From assembly GCF_049898325.1 (NCBI RefSeq), contig NZ_JAFCXL010000005.1, positions 124,001-188,000 on the forward strand: 64,000 nt of DNA. Reading direction: 5' to 3'. The stretch's first letter is position 1, and every line of letters begins with the position of its first letter. Positions 16,210 to 24,521 of the stretch are shown here, in pieces. Below the pieces are notes generated by a model, which was not told the DNA's origin, searched no databases, and saw nothing but the letters and a program-made list of their open reading frames with translations. This DNA is from JAFCUW01 sp049898325. Lineage in GTDB: Bacteria > Pseudomonadota > Gammaproteobacteria > Burkholderiales > Burkholderiaceae_D. A program made the translations under genes and the position numbers.

Positions 16210-17159
16210 GGCGGCGCCGTCAGCCGCACCTGCAGCGGCTGGCCCGGGTGCAGGCGCGCCGCCTGCGCGGGCGCGGGGCGCGCTTCGACCATGAACACCA
16301 GGCGCGCGCGGTTCTCGTTGCTGTAGATGAGGGGCGCGGTAAATTCGGCGTTCGGCGCTATAAAGGTGATGGCGGCGGCGACGGGCGCGCCGCAGCCGTC
16401 GCAGCGCAGTTCGACGGCGCGGCCGATGGCCAGTGTGCCCAGCTGGTCTTCGCGGACGAAGAAGCGCGCCTTGATGTTGGCCGGCGGTAGCACGCTGAGC
16501 ACGGGGCTGCCCGCCGGCACCAGCTCGCCCTCGCGGTAGTACACCTCGACGACGGTGCCGGCCTGGGGAATGGTTTGCGCCTTTTGCGCCAGCTTCCATT
16601 CCGCTTGCGCCAGCTGCGCCTGGGCCGCCTGCTGGTCTTGCGCGGCGGCGGCGATGGCGTCGCTGCGGGCGCCCAGGCCGGCCAGGCGCAGCTGGGCCCG
16701 CAGCTCTCCCACGCGCGCCTGGTCGCGCTGGGCGGCCGCACGCGCCGCGTCCTGCTGCGCGGGGGCGCTGAAGCGGGCGGCGAACAGGGTTTGCTGGCGC
16801 GCCAGTTCGGCCTGCGACAGCAGTTGCGCCGCCTCGGCCTGGTCGAGCCGGGCGCGCGCCGCCGCCAGCTCGTCGGGTCGCTGGCCCTTGCGCAGGTCGG
16901 CCAGTTGGGCGCTGGCGCGTTGCAGGCGGGCCAGCGCCTCGGCGCGCTCGGCGGTTTCGACGTCCCGCTCGAGCGTGAAGGCGGGCGATCCCTGCGCGGC
17001 CTGGTCGCCCGTGCGCAGGTACAGCCGGGTGAGGGTGCCGGTGAGCGGCGCGGCAAGGCGCACGGTTTCGCCCTCGGCGTAGCCGGGCAGGCCCTCGTCG
17101 GGCGCGCGCGCGCAGCCGACGAGGGCAACAGCGATGGCGAAGCAGGGCAGGCGTTTCAT
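16206..17159 (-). CDS. HlyD-family membrane fusion protein (efflux adaptor lipoprotein)
   Basis: This 317-residue protein has a lipoprotein-type signal with a lipobox around ALVGC (Cys16). A biotinyl-lipoyl-like hairpin follows, with a long Ala/Gln/Arg-rich coiled coil at about residues 65-190 and a beta-barrel domain. The pattern TGTLTRLYLRTGDQAAQG and VVEVYYREGELVPAGSPVL are the two lipoyl half motifs. Similar YbhG/YhiI-type adaptors link ABC-2 exporters to an outer-membrane channel. It is the first gene of the minus-strand operon, followed by ATPase and permease with 4-nt overlaps. No outer-membrane factor is encoded nearby. Confidence 0.88.
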   Translation of the reverse strand: MKRLPCFAIAVALVGCARAPDEGLPGYAEGETVRLAAPLTGTLTRLYLRTGDQAAQGSPAFTLERDVETAERAEALARLQRASAQLADLRKGQRPDELAAARARLDQAEAAQLLSQAELARQQTLFAARFSAPAQQDAARAAAQRDQARVGELRAQLRLAGLGARSDAIAAAAQDQQAAQAQLAQAEWKLAQKAQTIPQAGTVVEVYYREGELVPAGSPVLSVLPPANIKARFFVREDQLGTLAIGRAVELRCDGCGAPVAAAITFIAPNAEFTAPLIYSNENRARLVFMVEARPAPAQAARLHPGQPLQVRLTAPP

Positions 17160-17262
17160 GGGATCGTTGGCGTGCGAGGATGGGCCGTACGCCCACGATA
17201 CCGTGGCGGCGCAGGCGCAGCGCGCGGTAGCCGGCCGGCATCGGGCAAGTCCTCGCGTCCAT

Positions 17263-17286
17263 AAAAAAAGCCCGCTTGCGCGGGCT
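17263..17286 (-). terminator. Minus-strand Rho-independent terminator
   Basis: On the minus strand the stem AGCCCGC/GCGGGCT (17286-17280 and 17275-17269) with a 4-nt loop is followed by seven T residues. The only annotated gene to its left (the adaptor) begins about 100 nt downstream, and no gene lies to the right on this strand. It must therefore end a non-coding or unknown transcript. Confidence 0.8.
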
Positions 17287-17410
17287 CTTCAATACTGGCT
17301 TCTTGTATGTGATGCGGCGACGAATCGCGCAAAATTCTGTTTCTTGATGCGGAGGCCTTATCCCCGCCGCCAACGGCGTGCGTCGGTGATGGGTATTGAA
17401 TCATTATTGT
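17263..17410 (-). ncRNA. Candidate small RNA ending at the orphan terminator
   Basis: The orphan terminator implies a minus-strand transcript from the region 17287-17576. An 8-bp complementary pair (17288-17295 and 17393-17400) could close a structure about 113 nt long immediately before the terminator. No known RNA family is recognised, and no convincing promoter could be identified, so the 5' end is a guess. Confidence 0.25.
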
Positions 17411-17576
17411 TGATGAGGGGCAAAGTGTTTTTCATTTTACGTACTTCAAAAAACAACACTGGCGGGCGCCGGTGGCCGCCGCCATGCCAGCGGCGCCGGT
17501 GCTTTTGCATTGATGGTCAGTGCGGCCCGCAAAAGCTTTATAATTCAGGGTTTTGACGATTTTTGCGGAGTTATCG

Positions 17577-17885
17577 ATGCCGATTTACGCTTACCGCTGC
17601 GATGAATGCGGGTTTGCCAAGGATGTGTTGCAGAAGATGTCAGACCCCGTTCTGACGGTCTGCCCCTCCTGTGGCCAGCCAGCCTTCAAGAAGCAATTGA
17701 CCGCCGCGGGCTTCCAGCTCAAGGGCACCGGGTGGTACGCCACCGACTTCCGTGGCGGCAAGGCGCCTGCCACCGGCACGGCCAGTGGGCCGGTCGAGAA
17801 GCCGGCGCCGGCCGCGGCCAGCGAGGGCGCCAGCGCCCCCGCCCCGGCGGCCAAGCCGGCGGCCCCGGCCAGCGACAAGTCCTGA
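17577..17885 (+). CDS. FmdB-family zinc ribbon protein
   Basis: This 102-residue protein has an N-terminal zinc ribbon typical of FmdB (MPIYAYRCDECG, then CPSCG at residues 31-35), giving two CxxC pairs. The C-terminal 40 residues are a low-complexity Ala/Pro/Lys tail. FmdB-like proteins are proposed regulators of amide metabolism, but most are of unknown role. The start at 17577 is preceded by GGAG (17567-17570), which favours it over an upstream frame opening. The family commonly sits beside a DUF502 gene and aspS in betaproteobacteria, as here. Confidence 0.88.
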   Translation: MPIYAYRCDECGFAKDVLQKMSDPVLTVCPSCGQPAFKKQLTAAGFQLKGTGWYATDFRGGKAPATGTASGPVEKPAPAAASEGASAPAPAAKPAAPASDKS

Positions 17886-17988
17886 ACGATGCGCGCGGGC
17901 GGCAGTCTGCCCGTGCCATCGCTGGTGTGGCCGCCTGAGCAACACGCTCAGTGGGCAAACTGAAACCAACCGAGAACCCGAGTACACG

Positions 17989-18615
17989 ATGCGTAAATAT
18001 TTCATCACAGGCTTGCTGGTGCTGGTGCCCCTGGCGATCACCGCGTGGGTGCTCAACCTGGTCATCGGCACGATGGACCAGTCGCTGCTGATCCTGCCCA
18101 AGCAGTGGCAGCCGCGCGAACTGTTCGGCTTCGACATTCCCGGCCTCGGCACCATCCTGACCGTGCTGATCGTGTTCGTCACGGGCCTGTTGACGAACAA
18201 CCTGGTGGGCAATTACGTGGTGCGCATGTGGGAAAAGCTGTTGCAGCGCATCCCCGTGGTCAGTTCGCTCTACGGCAGCGTCAAGCAGGTCTCCGACACC
18301 CTGTTTTCCTCGTCCGGCAACGCCTTTCGCAAGGCCGTGCTGCTGCCGTACCCGCATGCCGATTCGTGGACCATCGGCTTTCTCACCGGCGTGCCGGGTG
18401 GCGATGTGCGCAATCACCTGGTGGGCGATTTCGTCAGCGTGTATGTGCCGACCACGCCGAACCCCACCTCGGGCTTTTTCCTCATGCTCGAGCGCAGCCG
18501 CGTGATCGAACTGGACATGTCGGTCGATGCCGCCCTCAAATATATCGTCTCGATGGGCGTCGTCGCCCCCGAGCACCTGCCGGTGAAATCCCCGGCAGCG
18601 CCTGAAATTAACTAA
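17989..18615 (+). CDS. DUF502 family inner-membrane protein
   Basis: This 208-residue protein has two transmembrane helices near the N-terminus (ITGLLVLVPLAITAWVLNLV and ILTVLIVFVTGLLTNN), then the conserved DUF502 region with RIPVVSSLYGSVKQVSDTLF and a soluble C-terminal domain. The function is unknown; members are widespread in Proteobacteria, chloroplasts and plants. It lies 103 nt after the FmdB-like gene and 15 nt before aspS, an arrangement conserved in many betaproteobacteria, suggesting cotranscription with aspS. The leader contains a 6-bp hairpin, CTGAGC/GCTCAG, near 17935. Confidence 0.88.
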   Translation: MRKYFITGLLVLVPLAITAWVLNLVIGTMDQSLLILPKQWQPRELFGFDIPGLGTILTVLIVFVTGLLTNNLVGNYVVRMWEKLLQRIPVVSSLYGSVKQVSDTLFSSSGNAFRKAVLLPYPHADSWTIGFLTGVPGGDVRNHLVGDFVSVYVPTTPNPTSGFFLMLERSRVIELDMSVDAALKYIVSMGVVAPEHLPVKSPAAPEIN

Positions 18616-18630
18616 CCTGGATCGAAAACT

Positions 18631-20436
18631 ATGTCCTCCATGCGTACCCATTATTGCGGCCTCGTCACCGAAGAATTGCTGGGCCAAACCGTCAGCCTGT
18701 GCGGCTGGGTGCACCGTCGCCGCGACCACGGCGGCGTCATCTTCATCGATCTGCGCGACCGCGAAGGCCTGGTGCAGATCGTCTGCCATCCGGACCATGC
18801 CGCCGTCTTCAAGGCGTCCGAATCGGTGCGCAACGAGTACTGCCTGCGCATCACCGGCACCGTCACCAACCGCATCGAGGGCACCATCAACAGCAACCTC
18901 AAGTCCGGTAAAATCGAAATCACCGCCCTTGACGTGGAAGTGCTCAACGCCTCCGTCGCCGTGCCGTTCCAGCTGGACGACGACAACCTGTCCGAGACCA
19001 CCCGCCTGACCCACCGCGTGCTCGACCTGCGCCGCCCGCAGATGCAAAACAATCTGCGCCTGCGCTACAAGGTGACGATGGAAGTGCGCAAGTACCTCGA
19101 CAACCTGGGCTTCATCGACATCGAAACGCCGATGCTGACCAAGTCGACCCCGGAAGGCGCGCGCGACTACCTGGTGCCGTCGCGCGTCAACGCCGGCAAG
19201 TTCTTCGCCCTGCCGCAGTCGCCGCAGCTGTTCAAGCAGCTGCTGATGGTGGCCAACTTCGACCGCTACTACCAGATCACCAAGTGCTTCCGCGACGAAG
19301 ACCTGCGCGCCGACCGCCAGCCTGAATTTACCCAGATCGACTGCGAGACCTCGTTCCTGTCCGAGCAGGAAATCCGCGACCTGTTCGAGGACATGATCCG
19401 CGTGGTGTTCAAAAACACCCTCGACATCGACCTGCCGAACCCGTTCCCGGTGATGGAGTACGCCAACGCCATGGGCCTGTACGGTTCCGACAAGCCGGAC
19501 ATGCGCGTCAAGATGGCATTTACCGACCTGACCGAGATCATGAAGACGGTCGACTTCAAGGTCTTCGCCGGCGTCGCCAATTCGGTGGGCGGTCGCATCG
19601 TCGGCCTGCGCGTGCCGCAGGGTGGCAATATGCCGCGCTCGGAAATTGACGCCTACACCCAGTTCGTCGCCATCTACGGCGCCAAGGGTCTCGCTTACAT
19701 CAAGGTCAACGAAAAAGCCAAGGGCCGTGACGGCCTGCAGTCGCCGATCGTGAAAAACCTGCACGACGACGCGCTCGCCCAGATCATCGAGATGACGGGC
19801 GCCGAGGACGGCGACCTGATTTTCTTCGGCGCCGACAAGGCGAAAATCGTCAACGACGCCATCGGCGCGCTGCGCGTGAAAATCGGCCACTCCGACTTCG
19901 GCAAGAAGGCCGGCCTGTTCGAGGACCGCTGGGCGCCGCTGTGGGTGATCGACTTCCCCATGTTCGAGCACGACGAAGAGAGCGGCCGCTGGAACGCCAC
20001 CCACCACCCGTTCACGGCGCCGAAAGACGGCCACGAAGACATGCTCGAAACCGATCCCGGTGCGTGCATCTCGAAGGCCTACGACATGGTCCTCAATGGC
20101 TGGGAACTGGGCGGCGGTTCGATCCGTATCCACCGCGAAGAAGTCCAGAGCAAGGTGTTCCGCGCCCTGAAGATCGACGCCGAAGAAGCCCAGCTCAAGT
20201 TCGGCTTCCTGCTCGACGCCCTGCAATACGGCGCGCCACCGCACGGCGGCCTGGCCTTCGGCCTCGATCGCATCGTCACCATGATGACAGGCTCGGACTC
20301 GATCCGCGACGTGATCGCCTTCCCGAAAACCCAGCGCGCCCAGTGCCTGCTGACCAATGCCCCATCGGAAGTGGACGAGAAGCAGTTGAAAGAGCTGCAT
20401 ATCCGCCTGCGCAACGCCGAGCCGAAAGTGGTGTAA
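18631..20436 (+). CDS. aspS: Aspartyl-tRNA synthetase
   Basis: This 601-residue class IIb synthetase charges tRNA-Asp (and, in species with GatCAB, often tRNA-Asn). An N-terminal OB-fold anticodon domain (residues 1-110, GWVHRRRDHGGVIFIDLRDR) is followed by the catalytic core. Motif 2 is seen in FRDEDLRADRQPEF, and motif 3 in GLAFGLDRIV near residue 545. The bacterial GAD insertion domain is present. The length of about 600 is standard. The ATG at 18631 is followed three codons later by another ATG (18640) that could serve instead. A terminator follows the gene. Confidence 0.97.
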   Translation: MSSMRTHYCGLVTEELLGQTVSLCGWVHRRRDHGGVIFIDLRDREGLVQIVCHPDHAAVFKASESVRNEYCLRITGTVTNRIEGTINSNLKSGKIEITALDVEVLNASVAVPFQLDDDNLSETTRLTHRVLDLRRPQMQNNLRLRYKVTMEVRKYLDNLGFIDIETPMLTKSTPEGARDYLVPSRVNAGKFFALPQSPQLFKQLLMVANFDRYYQITKCFRDEDLRADRQPEFTQIDCETSFLSEQEIRDLFEDMIRVVFKNTLDIDLPNPFPVMEYANAMGLYGSDKPDMRVKMAFTDLTEIMKTVDFKVFAGVANSVGGRIVGLRVPQGGNMPRSEIDAYTQFVAIYGAKGLAYIKVNEKAKGRDGLQSPIVKNLHDDALAQIIEMTGAEDGDLIFFGADKAKIVNDAIGALRVKIGHSDFGKKAGLFEDRWAPLWVIDFPMFEHDEESGRWNATHHPFTAPKDGHEDMLETDPGACISKAYDMVLNGWELGGGSIRIHREEVQSKVFRALKIDAEEAQLKFGFLLDALQYGAPPHGGLAFGLDRIVTMMTGSDSIRDVIAFPKTQRAQCLLTNAPSEVDEKQLKELHIRLRNAEPKVV

Positions 20437-20460
20437 GCGGCACCGCTTCGCTGTGCTCGT

Positions 20461-20496
20461 AAAAAAGCCGGGTTCTTGCGAATCCGGCTTTTTTTA
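20461..20496. terminator. Bidirectional terminator after aspS
   Basis: A run of six A, a GCCGG stem extended by GTTC/GAAT pairing around a TTGC-type loop, CCGGC and seven T form a symmetrical terminator 25 nt after the aspS stop. It would work in both directions. Confidence 0.88.
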
Positions 20497-20538
20497 TGGG
20501 GCCGCTGTGTTTGCCCGTTTTGCGGTAATCTAGCGCCC

Positions 20539-20994
20539 ATGCCGCACAAAATCCCCGAATCCGTCCTCGTCGTCATCCATACCACCGACCTGCAGGTGCT
20601 GCTCATCGAGCGCGCCGACAAGGCCGGTTTCTGGCAATCGGTCACCGGCTCCCTCGACAGCGTCGATGAAGCGCTGATCGACACCGCCGCCCGCGAACTG
20701 TTCGAAGAAACCGGCATCGTCGCCGATGGCCGCGACATCGTGCTGCGCGACTGGCAACTGGCGAACATCTACGAAATCTACCCCGTCTGGCGGCACCGCT
20801 ACGCGCCCGGCGTCACCCACAACACCGAGCACGTGTTCAGCGTCTGCGTGCCGTGCGAGGTGGCCATCACGCTCAGCCCGCGCGAGCACGTGGGCCATGC
20901 CTGGCTGCCCTGGCTGGTCGCGGCCGACCGCTGCTTCTCGTCGTCGAACGCGGAAGCGATCCTGCAACTGCCCAGCCGCTTCGTGAGGCAATAA
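20539..20994 (+). CDS. nudB: Dihydroneopterin triphosphate diphosphatase NudB (Nudix)
   Basis: This 151-residue Nudix hydrolase has the box ending EALIDTAARELFEETGI (residues 44-60), with catalytic glutamates in RELFEE. The GSLDSVDE segment and the conserved WRHRYAPGVTHNTEH region match NudB, which removes pyrophosphate from dihydroneopterin triphosphate in folate synthesis and can act on dATP. The start at 20539 (MPHKIPESV) is chosen for family length; the longer frame would begin inside the terminator. It lies downstream of aspS, as in many betaproteobacteria, but beyond a strong terminator, so it needs its own promoter. Confidence 0.9.
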   Translation: MPHKIPESVLVVIHTTDLQVLLIERADKAGFWQSVTGSLDSVDEALIDTAARELFEETGIVADGRDIVLRDWQLANIYEIYPVWRHRYAPGVTHNTEHVFSVCVPCEVAITLSPREHVGHAWLPWLVAADRCFSSSNAEAILQLPSRFVRQ

Positions 20995-20996
20995 TC

Positions 20997-21980
20997 ATGC
21001 GCATGCCACGGTGTGTACTGGCCGCGCTGGCATTGAGCGTCGTGTCCCCGCTGGCGCAGGCGCAGGCCTACCCGAACACGGAAAATTTTGGCGTCGACTT
21101 TGACCACGACGCTCCCTGGTACCAGGCCTGCCTGCGCGTCCGGCATGCCGTGCCGGCCGCGCAGGCCGCGACGGCGGCCCCCGCCTGCGATGCGCGCGCC
21201 GCCTACTACACCAAGCTCGACCAGGCCGTCACCAGCGCCGCCGAATGGGCCGCCGTGCGCGCCTGCGCGGCGGCGTCGAACGACAGCGCGGTGCTGTCGA
21301 TGCTGTACGCGAACGGCCTCGGGGTGGCGAGAAATACCGATGTGGCCACGTTCTACGCTTGCAGCACGGGCGCGGCCCACGCCGAAATGGCGGCGCGGGT
21401 GGCGCACCTGGCCACGCTGGCGCCCGCGGCACGCTTCGACCTGTGCGACGACATCACCAGCGGCAGGATGGGCGGCGAGTGCGCGGCCATCGCCGCCAGT
21501 CGCGCCGAGCGCATCGAGACGGCGTATTTTGCGCGCCTGCGCGCCACCCTGAGCGGTCCGCAGGCGCGCGCGTTTGATCGCCTGGTGAAAGCCAACGCGC
21601 GCTTCGCCCAGGCCCACGGCAGCGGCGAAACGGCGCGCGGCGGCTCCGGCTACGTCGGCTTCATGATCGGCGCGCAGGCGCGCGAAAGCGAGTGGCTGCG
21701 CGAACACCTGCTCGCTTTCGAAAAGGGCAAGTTCCAGTTGCCGCCGCCGTCGCAGTTCGCCAGCGACGACGCCGAACTCAATCGTCGCTACCGCGCACGC
21801 ATCGCGCCGGGCGCCGCACCCGATGAATACGCCATAGCGCCAGCCGCGCTGCGCGCGGCCCAGCGCGCCTGGCTGGCCTACCGCGACGCCTGGGTGGACT
21901 TCGCCGCGCTGCGCTATCCGCAGGTGCCGGCGGCGGCCTTGCAGGCGCTGTTGACCCAGTGGCGGATCGCACAGTTATAG
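20997..21980 (+). CDS. Secreted protein with LprI-like (DUF1311) C-terminal domain
   Basis: This 327-residue protein carries a signal peptide (residues 1-22, ending AQAQA). The C-terminal 110 residues match the lysozyme-inhibitor LprI N-terminal domain (DUF1311) pattern, with ELNRRYRA, LRAAQRAWLAYRDAWVDFAALRYP. The middle contains several cysteines (including VRACAAAS and FYACS) and a Sel1-like motif (LSMLYANGLGVARN). LprI-type proteins inhibit lysozyme in the periplasm in some bacteria, but the role here is inferred only from that domain. It starts 2 nt after nudB and converges on the sulfur operon. Confidence 0.7.
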   Translation: MRMPRCVLAALALSVVSPLAQAQAYPNTENFGVDFDHDAPWYQACLRVRHAVPAAQAATAAPACDARAAYYTKLDQAVTSAAEWAAVRACAAASNDSAVLSMLYANGLGVARNTDVATFYACSTGAAHAEMAARVAHLATLAPAARFDLCDDITSGRMGGECAAIAASRAERIETAYFARLRATLSGPQARAFDRLVKANARFAQAHGSGETARGGSGYVGFMIGAQARESEWLREHLLAFEKGKFQLPPPSQFASDDAELNRRYRARIAPGAAPDEYAIAPAALRAAQRAWLAYRDAWVDFAALRYPQVPAAALQALLTQWRIAQL

Positions 21981-21995
21981 GCGATACGGCGCCTG

Positions 21996-22709
21996 TCAGA
22001 ACGCGTGCAGCGCCTGCAAACGGTCGAGAATGGCCCCTTTGACGGCTGCCCCGGCCAGGTCGCCGCGGCGGCGCCCACTGCCGCCCGGCACGGAAAATTC
22101 CTGCACCACCTCGCCCAGCAGCAGCACCCGTTCGGAGAGGTACAGGGCCTCGTCGATATCGTGCGTCACCAGCAGCACGGTGACGGCATGCTCGCGCGCC
22201 ACCTTGAGCAAGACATCCTGCAACTGCATGCGGGTAAACGCATCGACGGCGGAAAACGGCTCGTCCAGCAGCAGCACCCGCGGCTGCCGATACAGCCCGC
22301 GCGCCAGCGCCACCCGCTGCGCCTGGCCGCCCGAGAGTTGATGGGGCAGGGCGTTGCCGCGTCCTTCCAGCCCCACTTCGTCGAGCAGGGCGGCGACGCG
22401 GGCCAGGTCGATCGACTCGCCGAAGGCGATGTTCTGCGCCGCCGTCAGCCACGGGAACAGGCGCGGCTCCTGGAAGATCAGGCCGATGCCGTCGACGGGA
22501 GAATGCACCTCTGCACCATCGAGCAGTACCCGGCCCCGGTAGGCGGTATCGAGCCCGGCGGCGATCGACAGCAGCGTGCTCTTGCCGCAGCCGCTGGCGC
22601 CGACCAGGCTGACGATCTCGCCCGGCTGCAGCGCCAGTCGCACCTCGCGCAGGATGGCGCGCTCGCCGTGCCGCTTGTCGGCGATGGCGATGTCCAGCGC
22701 CGCCGTCAT
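21996..22709 (-). CDS. Sulfonate/nitrate/taurine-type ABC transporter ATPase (SsuB-like)
   Basis: This 237-residue ATPase has Walker A GASGCGKST, the signature LSGGQAQRV and Walker B VLLLDEPFSAVD, with the switch His in LVTHDID. The short single-domain form matches SsuB/TauB/NrtD-type importers. It is the last gene of a long minus-strand operon and overlaps by 4 nt the natural stop of the upstream permease frame, ATG at 22709 and TGA at 22706-22708. With that permease and the adjacent substrate-binding protein it makes a second sulfonate-type importer in this island. Confidence 0.88.
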   Translation of the reverse strand: MTAALDIAIADKRHGERAILREVRLALQPGEIVSLVGASGCGKSTLLSIAAGLDTAYRGRVLLDGAEVHSPVDGIGLIFQEPRLFPWLTAAQNIAFGESIDLARVAALLDEVGLEGRGNALPHQLSGGQAQRVALARGLYRQPRVLLLDEPFSAVDAFTRMQLQDVLLKVAREHAVTVLLVTHDIDEALYLSERVLLLGEVVQEFSVPGGSGRRRGDLAGAAVKGAILDRLQALHAF

Positions 22710-23536
22710 CGCGTGCCCTGCGCGTCGAAGCTGTCGCGCCAGTCGAGCCAGCGCCGCTCGAGCCAGCGCATGCCGCTGTCACTGGCCTTGCCCAGCAGCG
22801 CCAGCAGCACGATGGCGGCCAGCACGATGTCGGCGCGGCTCGTTTAGCGCCCGTCCGAGAGCAGGTAGCCCAGGCCCCGGCTGGCGGCGATCAGTTCGGC
22901 CGCCACCATGAACATCCAGGCCAGGCCCAGGCCATTGCGCAAGCCCGTCATCAGGGACGGCAGCGCCGCCGGCAGCAGCACCCGGCGCACCAGTGCAACG
23001 CGGCCCAGCCGATACAGGCGGCCCACTTCGACCAGCTTGCGATCGACCCCGCCGATGCCCGACACGGCCCCCATGTAGACGGGGAAGCTGGCGCCGATGG
23101 CGATCAGCACCAGCTTCGGTGCTTCATCGATGCCGAACCACAGCAGCAGCAAGGGCACCCAGGCCAGCGATGGTATCGCCCGCAGCGCCTGCAAGGTGGG
23201 ATCGAGGATGGCTTCCAGGCGCCGGCTCAGGGCCACCGCGGCGCCCAGCAGCACGCCCAGGCTGGCGCCGGCGGCGAAGCCCACCAGCACCCGCATGCTG
23301 CTGCTGACGACGTGGCCGGCCAGGCCGTGCGTGGCCAGATAGCCGATGGTCTCGAGCACCTGGCTGGGCGCCGGCAGCAGGTTGGCCGGCACCGCGCCGC
23401 TCCTGACGAGCACTTCGGCCAGCGCCAGCACGGACACGGGCAGCACCAGCCCCAGCGGCAGCCGCGGCAGTGCCAGGCGCCGCCGTGGCGCGCGGGCGGG
23501 CAAGGACATCGAACGGCGCAGCAAACGGCTGTTCAT
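22706..23536 (-). pseudogene. SsuC-like permease interrupted by an in-frame TAA
   Basis: The frame encodes an SsuC/TauC-type permease. It has six predicted helices and the EAA-type loop DRKLVEVGRLYRLGRVALVRRVLLPAALPS. A TAA stop at 22844-22846 ends it after about 230 residues (GLGYLLSDGR). The same frame then continues for 45 further codons and stops at 22706-22708, exactly overlapping the ATG of the ATPase. The continuation (ADIVLAAIVLLALLGKASDS, then RWLERRWLDWRD) is the normal last helix and basic tail of the family. So the gene was full length and one stop codon now truncates it, through mutation or sequencing error. The lost part includes the final transmembrane helix, so transport is probably abolished. 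Confidence 0.85.
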
Positions 23537-23540
23537 GGCC

Positions 23541-24521
23541 TCAGGCGCGCACGATGTACGGCAGGGCGAAACGGGTGTCGACCAGCTTGCCGATGACGCG
23601 GGCGATATCGGTGTCCGGTTTGACCAGGCCCTCGTCGCGCAGGATCGGCGCGGCCAGTTGCAGCGCCTTGACGTGTTCGAGCGAGGGCTGCGGATTGCTG
23701 AAGTCGCTGCGCAATTTAATTTGCAGCAGCGCCACCGGCAGCGATACCTTGGCTTCTTCGGCGAGGATCCTGGCGCCCTCGGTGGGATTGGCGCGCAACC
23801 ACGCGCGCGCCTTTTCGTAGGCCTTGATGACCTTTGCCACCGCCTGCGGCTGGGCGGCCAGAAAATCCTCGCGCACGTTCAGGAAGCCGTAGGTGTTGAA
23901 GGCCACGTTCCGGTACAGCAGGCGCGAGCCCCCTTCCAGTTCGCTGGCGGCCATGTGCGGATCGAGTCCGGCCCAGGCATCGACCTTGCCCTGTTCGAGC
24001 GCGGCGCGGCCGTCCGCGTGCTGCAAGCCCACGTGCTCGATGTCGCCGCGCTTGAGGCCCGCGCTGGCGAGCGCGCGCAACAGGAACAGGTAGGGATCGG
24101 TGCCCTTGGTGGCGGCGATTTTCTTGCCTTTCAGATCGGCCAGCGTGCGGATCGGCGAATCCTTCCTGACCACCAGCGCCGTCCATTCGGGGCGCGAAAA
24201 AATATACGGCGTGGTGATCGGGTTGCCATTGGCCTTGGCCAGCAGGGCGGCCAGGCCGGCGCTCGAGCCGATGTCGATGCTGTTGGCGTTGAGGTATTCG
24301 AGCGCGCGGTTGCTGCCCGCGCTGAGCACCCACTTGACGGTGGCGCCGTCTTCCTTGAACGCTTCTTCCAGCCAGCCGAAGCGGCGCAGCACCAGGCTGG
24401 TGGGCGAGTAATAGGCGTAATCGAGCCGGATTTCCTTCAGCGGCGTGGCGGCGGCGCCCAGGCGGGGCAGGGTGGCCAGGGCGGCGGCGCCGGCCAGTTT
24501 CAATATTTTTCTACGCTGCAT
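23541..24521 (-). CDS. SsuA-like aliphatic sulfonate substrate-binding protein
   Basis: This 326-residue protein has an N-terminal signal (RRKILKLAGAAALATL, resembling a twin-arginine signal but lacking a full consensus). The mature domain is a periplasmic binding protein of the NMT1/SsuA family, with the family pattern GSNRALEYLNANSIDIGSS and KGKKIAATKGTDPY. It would deliver a sulfonate or related sulfur compound to the SsuC/SsuB-like proteins encoded next. It overlaps the upstream monooxygenase gene by 11 nt. The permease starts 4 nt after its stop. Confidence 0.88.
   Translation of the reverse strand: MQRRKILKLAGAAALATLPRLGAAATPLKEIRLDYAYYSPTSLVLRRFGWLEEAFKEDGATVKWVLSAGSNRALEYLNANSIDIGSSAGLAALLAKANGNPITTPYIFSRPEWTALVVRKDSPIRTLADLKGKKIAATKGTDPYLFLLRALASAGLKRGDIEHVGLQHADGRAALEQGKVDAWAGLDPHMAASELEGGSRLLYRNVAFNTYGFLNVREDFLAAQPQAVAKVIKAYEKARAWLRANPTEGARILAEEAKVSLPVALLQIKLRSDFSNPQPSLEHVKALQLAAPILRDEGLVKPDTDIARVIGKLVDTRFALPYIVRA

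Larger units (their letters stand above)
17160..17576. other. Intergenic region of 417 nt between divergent genes
   Basis: No credible protein gene is visible. It holds a minus-strand terminator (17263-17286), a possible small RNA upstream of it on the minus strand, a GC-rich stretch with a repeated GCGCCGGTG at about 17466 and 17492, and a TATAAT at 17539-17544 that may serve the FmdB-like gene. Confidence 0.6.

Noticed and set aside
17156..17404. Small minus-strand frame beginning MIQYPSP across the orphan terminator
   Set aside because: It runs straight through the terminator hairpin and has a composition like random GC-rich sequence.
17719..20400. Long minus-strand frame opposite aspS
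   Set aside because: Antisense shadow of aspS and DUF502, with no family motif.
20539..20994. Nudix box with six rather than five residues between the Gly and first Glu
   Set aside because: The rest of the box is intact and NudB orthologues of this group seem to share this spacing, so it is not treated as a defect.
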